DNA of 64,000 nucleotides. Source: Kitasatospora sp. NA04385 (GTDB taxonomy: Bacteria > Actinomycetota > Actinomycetes > Streptomycetales > Streptomycetaceae). The notes beneath the pieces are model-generated. The model did no database searches and was not told the DNA's origin. It worked only from the letters and a program-made list of their open reading frames with translations. The translations under genes were made by a program, and so were the position numbers. Positions 60,992 to 64,000 of the stretch are shown here, one piece after another (position 1 is the stretch's first letter; every line of letters begins with the position of its first letter). The DNA is taken from contig NZ_CP054919.1 in NCBI RefSeq assembly GCF_013364235.1, positions 4,128,701 through 4,192,700 on the forward strand, in the 5' to 3' direction.

Positions 60992-61897
60992 TCAGGAGGT
61001 GGTGGTGACCGGGTGGAGGTCGGTGGGGAGGGACGGGGTGGCGAGTTGGGCGGCGAGGGTCTTGGCGTCCTGTTCGGTGAAGGAGCCGGAGATGTCGGCC
61101 TGTCCGCCGGTGATGGCCTCCGCGACGTAGGGGTGGGAGAGGACGGCGCCGTCCAGCACGATGGCGAACTGGTTGCCGGGGGTCGGGAGGGTGGAGATCC
61201 GGCCGGTGACGTCGGCGAAGGCGGTGCCGCCGGACGGGGTGAAGCGCAGGCGCACCTGCCAGCCGGCCCCGCTGTCGCTGAACTCGGAGGTGCTGTCGGC
61301 GATGTCCTCCCCCTTGACCGCGACCGGGCCGAGGACGAACTTCCAGCGGCCGCCGGCCGGTTCGGTGCCGCAGGCCAGCGCCTCGGCGGCGGGGTCGGCG
61401 GGTGCGGCGGAGGGTGCGGGGGTGGCGGCTCCGTCCCCGCAGTCCAGCGCGGCGAAGCGGTCCTTCCACTGCGCCGGGACGTCTCCCGCCGTCGGCGCGG
61501 CGGCGTCGGGGCCGGCCGTCGCGGCGGCGAGCACCGGGCGGAACTCCAGGGCCGGCCGGTGGGTGAGCGCGGCGAGCCGGTCGCCGACCGGGCCCGCGAC
61601 GGTGAGTGCGAGGGTGCCGTTGTCCGCCTTCACCTCCGGGTTCGGCAGGCCGAGCAACTCGGCGCGGCGGCGCAGCTGTTCGGCGGCCCGGGTGAGCGCC
61701 TCGCCGCTCAGCGGCCGGTCGGTGGCGAAGACGGTGGTCGTCCGGTCCGCGGCGGCGGTGCCCGAGGTGGCGCCCGTCGTGCCGGTCGGCTGGACCGGGG
61801 CCGGGGCCGGGGAGGCGCCGGAGTCGCAGGCGGCGGCGCTGAGGGCGCAGGCGAGCAGGAGGGCGGCGGCGCCGGCGGTGCGGCGGGGGTGCTCCAT
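60992..61897 (-). CDS. Lipoprotein with SecD P1-head-like domain
   Basis: Protein of 301 aa with a lipoprotein signal peptide (lipobox AAAC; Cys24). After a Thr/Ala linker the mature protein contains a domain with FAIVLDGAVLSHPYVAEAITGGQADISGSFTEQDAKTLAAQL that strongly resembles the P1 head of SecD/SecDF, without the membrane transport part. ATG at 61897; another 9 bases upstream is possible. The role may be in protein folding or quality control outside the membrane. Confidence 0.8.
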   Translation of the reverse strand: MEHPRRTAGAAALLLACALSAAACDSGASPAPAPVQPTGTTGATSGTAAADRTTTVFATDRPLSGEALTRAAEQLRRRAELLGLPNPEVKADNGTLALTVAGPVGDRLAALTHRPALEFRPVLAAATAGPDAAAPTAGDVPAQWKDRFAALDCGDGAATPAPSAAPADPAAEALACGTEPAGGRWKFVLGPVAVKGEDIADSTSEFSDSGAGWQVRLRFTPSGGTAFADVTGRISTLPTPGNQFAIVLDGAVLSHPYVAEAITGGQADISGSFTEQDAKTLAAQLATPSLPTDLHPVTTTS

Positions 61898-62125
61898 GGC
61901 GGTCATTCTCGCAGTCGGCCGTCGCATTCGGCGGGTTTCGGGGTAATTCGGGGGGCGGTCGGCCGGGGCCGGGAAAGGCATTCGGGGGCGGTCCGGCGCG
62001 GGGCCGGGCGCGGCGGCCGAATGGACCGGGGAAAGGGCCTTTCCGGAACGGGCGGTTGCCAGTAGCATCCGGTGCCGCCGCTGACCTGCGGCATTTCCGT
62101 GGTGAAGCGCGACGAAGAGGTACCC

Positions 62126-62878
62126 GTGCACGACGTACAGACCCCGCCGGCCGAGCGGCCGTTCTCCGACGGGGTGGCCGCGCTGGCCGCCGCCGAGGGC
62201 CTGGGCGGGCTCCGGGCCACCTTCCGCCCCAAGCGCTCCGGGTTCTGGCGGCTGCTGGGCCTCGCGGTGTTCGGGCTGTTCGGCCTGCTGGCCCTCGTGC
62301 TGCCGGGCCTGTACTTCCTGTGGCTGCTGTGGCGGACCCCCGACCTCAACCGGAAGCAGGCGGCCCGGCGGATCCACTGCTTCGAGCACGGGCTGGTGCT
62401 GGACGAGCCGTCCGGTCCGGTCGCGTTCCGCTGGGACGCGGTCTCGGTGCTGCAGCGGATCACCCGGCGGTACGTGAACGGCGTCTACGTCGGGACCAGC
62501 TACGACTACCGGCTCTTCCGGCCGGACGGGACGAAGGCCCGGCTGACCGGCTTCTACGCCGAGCCGGAGGTCTGGGGCGCGGCCGTCCAGCACGAGATCA
62601 CCCGGGCCCAGCTGGCCGGCGTGCTGGACCTGCTGAACGGCGGCGGGACGGTCCACTTCGGCGACATGGTGGTGAACGCCGGCGGGGTGGCGACGGCGAA
62701 CCGGGCCGGCGTGCCGTGGGGCGAGATCGAGCAGGTCGAGGTCAGGCGCGGCACGGTGGCCCTGCGGAAGGCCGGGAAGTGGATGCCCTGGTCGAACACC
62801 CCGGTCCACCGGATACCGAACTTCTTCCTGTTCCTGTGCGTGGTCGAGGAACTCCGGGGCCGGAGCGCGGCATTGTAG
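62126..62878 (+). CDS. DUF6585-like membrane protein
   Basis: Protein of 250 aa. A hydrophobic segment near 45-75 (LLGLAVFGLFGLLALVLPGLYFLWLLW) is followed by a cytoplasmic beta-rich PH-like part containing RIHCFEHGLVLDEPSGPVAFRWDAV and VRRGTVALRKAGKWMPWS. The family seems to match the DUF6585 group, but function is unknown. GTG at 62126 with GAAGAGG upstream; a GTG 24 bases earlier is an alternative. Confidence 0.7.
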   Translation: MHDVQTPPAERPFSDGVAALAAAEGLGGLRATFRPKRSGFWRLLGLAVFGLFGLLALVLPGLYFLWLLWRTPDLNRKQAARRIHCFEHGLVLDEPSGPVAFRWDAVSVLQRITRRYVNGVYVGTSYDYRLFRPDGTKARLTGFYAEPEVWGAAVQHEITRAQLAGVLDLLNGGGTVHFGDMVVNAGGVATANRAGVPWGEIEQVEVRRGTVALRKAGKWMPWSNTPVHRIPNFFLFLCVVEELRGRSAAL

Positions 62879-63046
62879 GCAGCTGACGGCAAATCAGCGG
62901 AATGCCCGAGGAATCCTTTGTGCATTCTTTGTATGTCGCTTGGATCACGCCCGCTCGATATCGCGACGAATGCCGGGAAAGCCCGATTCGGTCCTGGATA
63001 GGGTGCGCGCACGCCGCCAACGGGCGGTCCAAGACCAGAGGAACCC

Positions 63047-63472
63047 ATGTCCACTCCGCAGACCCCCCAGCCCGAGCAGCAGCAGGTCGCGCCCGGGGCG
63101 CCCGCCGCCGCTCCCTTCGAGTACGCCGCCGCCTCCCAGGCGGCCGCCGAGGCCCCGAAGAAGGGCATGGGCAAGAAGATCCTCGGCATCGTCGCGGTGG
63201 TCGTCATCGGTGTGGCGGTCAAGTTCGGCATCGGCGCGGTGTTCGGCGACGACCCGGTCCGCGCCAAGGCCGGCGACTGCGCCGTGGTCTCCGGCACCGA
63301 CAGCAAGCCGGAGTTCAAGGTGGTCGGCTGCGACGACGCCAGTGCCAACGCCACGGTCAGCCGGGTCGTCGAGAACAGCTTCGACCTGGACGCGTGCGGT
63401 GACGGCGTCGCGGCCATCGCGCAGCAGAAGGGCAGCGAGAAGTTCGTGCTGTGCCTGACCCTCAAGCAGTGA
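63047..63472 (+). CDS. Membrane-anchored small protein with a Cys-rich extracellular domain
   Basis: Protein of 141 aa. A Gln/Pro/Ala-rich cytoplasmic N-terminus is followed by one helix (about 42-65) and an extracytoplasmic domain with four cysteines (GDCAVVSG, VGCDDA, LDACGDG and LCLTL), resembling Streptomyces LppU-like proteins. ATG at 63047 (AGAGGAA upstream). Unknown function; a terminator follows. Confidence 0.75.
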   Translation: MSTPQTPQPEQQQVAPGAPAAAPFEYAAASQAAAEAPKKGMGKKILGIVAVVVIGVAVKFGIGAVFGDDPVRAKAGDCAVVSGTDSKPEFKVVGCDDASANATVSRVVENSFDLDACGDGVAAIAQQKGSEKFVLCLTLKQ

Positions 63473-63514
63473 CGGCCTGACCCCCGAGCAGTGACGCCGC
63501 CGCGCTGACGCGCC

Positions 63515-63567
63515 GGCCCCGGGCCCCGGTCCGCACCCCCGCCGAGCGGGGGCCGCGGGCCGGGGCC
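63515..63567 (+). terminator. Hairpin terminator before the TetR gene
   Basis: Long GC-rich stem (GGCCCCGG.../...CCGGGGCC with inner CCCCCGC/GCGGGGG) ending in TTCC, 42 bases after the preceding stop. Confidence 0.65.
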
Positions 63568-63591
63568 TTCCGCCGTCGGCGGTCTGCGGGA

Positions 63592-63609
63592 CGGTACCGA
63601 CCGGTACCG
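63592..63609. promoter_or_regulatory. TetR-type operator upstream of the last gene
   Basis: CGGTACCGACCGGTACCG: two GGTACC half sites 10 bases apart with overall dyad symmetry, 33 nt before the TetR-family start, so autoregulation is likely. Confidence 0.55.
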
Positions 63610-63641
63610 AAATTCGTCAACCACCCGCTAGCCTGGGGGAC

Positions 63642-64000
63642 ATGGCCACCCGTGCACGTGCCCGGCTGCTCGACACCGCCGAGGCGCTGTTCTACGCCGA
63701 AGGCATCCGCGCGGTCGGGGTCGAGCGGATCCTCGCCGACTCCGGCGTCGGCCGCGCCTCCTTCTACCGGCACTTCACCGGGAAGGACGAACTCGTCGTC
63801 GCCGTCCTCACCCGCCGGGACCAGGTCTGGCGCGACTGGCTGGCCGAGCGCGTCACCGCGCACGGCGGGCGCCCGGCCGCGCTGTTCGACGCGCTGGCCG
63901 AACGCTTCGCCCGCGCCGACTTCCGCGGCTGCGCCTTCATCAACACCATGGTGGAGACCGCCGACCCCGACAGCCCCGCCCACCGGGTCGCCGCCGCCCA
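63642..64000 (+). CDS. TetR/AcrR-family regulator (C-terminus off window)
   Basis: The first 119 residues are visible. The DNA-binding domain (LLDTAEALFYAEGIRAVGVERILADSGVGRASFYRHFTGKDELV) has all TetR features, and the start of the ligand domain follows. ATG at 63642 with GGGGGAC upstream. It continues off the right edge, so the ligand domain cannot be assessed. A palindrome upstream suggests it represses itself. Confidence 0.88.
   Translation, partial: MATRARARLLDTAEALFYAEGIRAVGVERILADSGVGRASFYRHFTGKDELVVAVLTRRDQVWRDWLAERVTAHGGRPAALFDALAERFARADFRGCAFINTMVETADPDSPAHRVAAA

Overview
This is a very GC-rich window with actinobacterial gene content, and the organism is most likely a member of the Streptomycetaceae (Streptomyces or Kitasatospora). 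The evidence is the pknB-pbpA-rodA-pstP-fhaB-fhaA cell-wall/signalling operon, an SsgR/SsgA sporulation pair, a bkdR-bkdABC branched-chain keto-acid dehydrogenase locus, many GTGA/ATGA start-stop overlaps, and frequent GTG/TTG starts. Gene order suggests a core chromosomal arm not far from oriC, which is an inference from remembered Streptomyces synteny.

Layout. 1-7.4 kb: minus-strand growth and division operon (Ser/Thr kinase, class B PBP, RodA/FtsW, PP2C phosphatase, two FHA proteins), followed by tRNA-Leu(CAG) with a perfect terminator. 7.9-12.7 kb: a two-component system diverging from a lysyl-phosphatidylglycerol-synthase-like protein and a rhomboid-like membrane protein. 12.7-21.4 kb: SpoIIE-type phosphatase, an in-frame J-domain/rhodanese fusion, a DUF5819-HTTM pair, an FUSC-type membrane protein and a TrmH/SpoU methyltransferase. 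21.4-30.9 kb: secreted NlpC/P60-like cell-wall protein, XRE regulator, sedolisin protease, FAD monooxygenase, a GT2-GtrA fusion, and an ECF sigma factor with a coupled membrane protein. 31-41.4 kb: paaN, a lipoprotein, two envelope glycosyltransferases, a TetR regulator, bkdR and bkdABC. 41.6-47.8 kb: a globin-reductase, NUDIX, ssgR-ssgA and small genes including TenA.

47.8-53.2 kb is the most unusual block: a minus-strand cluster whose OleA-like ketosynthase, OleC-like AMP-ligase and OleD-like reductase are joined by a cytochrome P450 and a family 2 glycosyltransferase. No OleB hydrolase is present. These three enzymes are the hallmark of long-chain olefin and beta-lactone pathways, so the cluster may make a beta-lactone or related lipid that is then oxidised or glycosylated. 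A 24-bp-arm inverted repeat splits the cluster.

53.3-64 kb: flotillin with a small NfeD-like partner, a TPP riboswitch with thiC, an accessory stretch (XRE regulator coupled to an amber-interrupted small gene, two small coupled genes, a gene-poor 700-bp gap, and a VapBC-type toxin-antitoxin pair), two lipoprotein/membrane proteins, and a truncated TetR gene at the right edge.

Three genes (fhaA, the globin-reductase and the P450) need a frameshift in a GC-homopolymer-rich stretch to be read through. This may point to residual sequencing errors rather than three independent pseudogenes.
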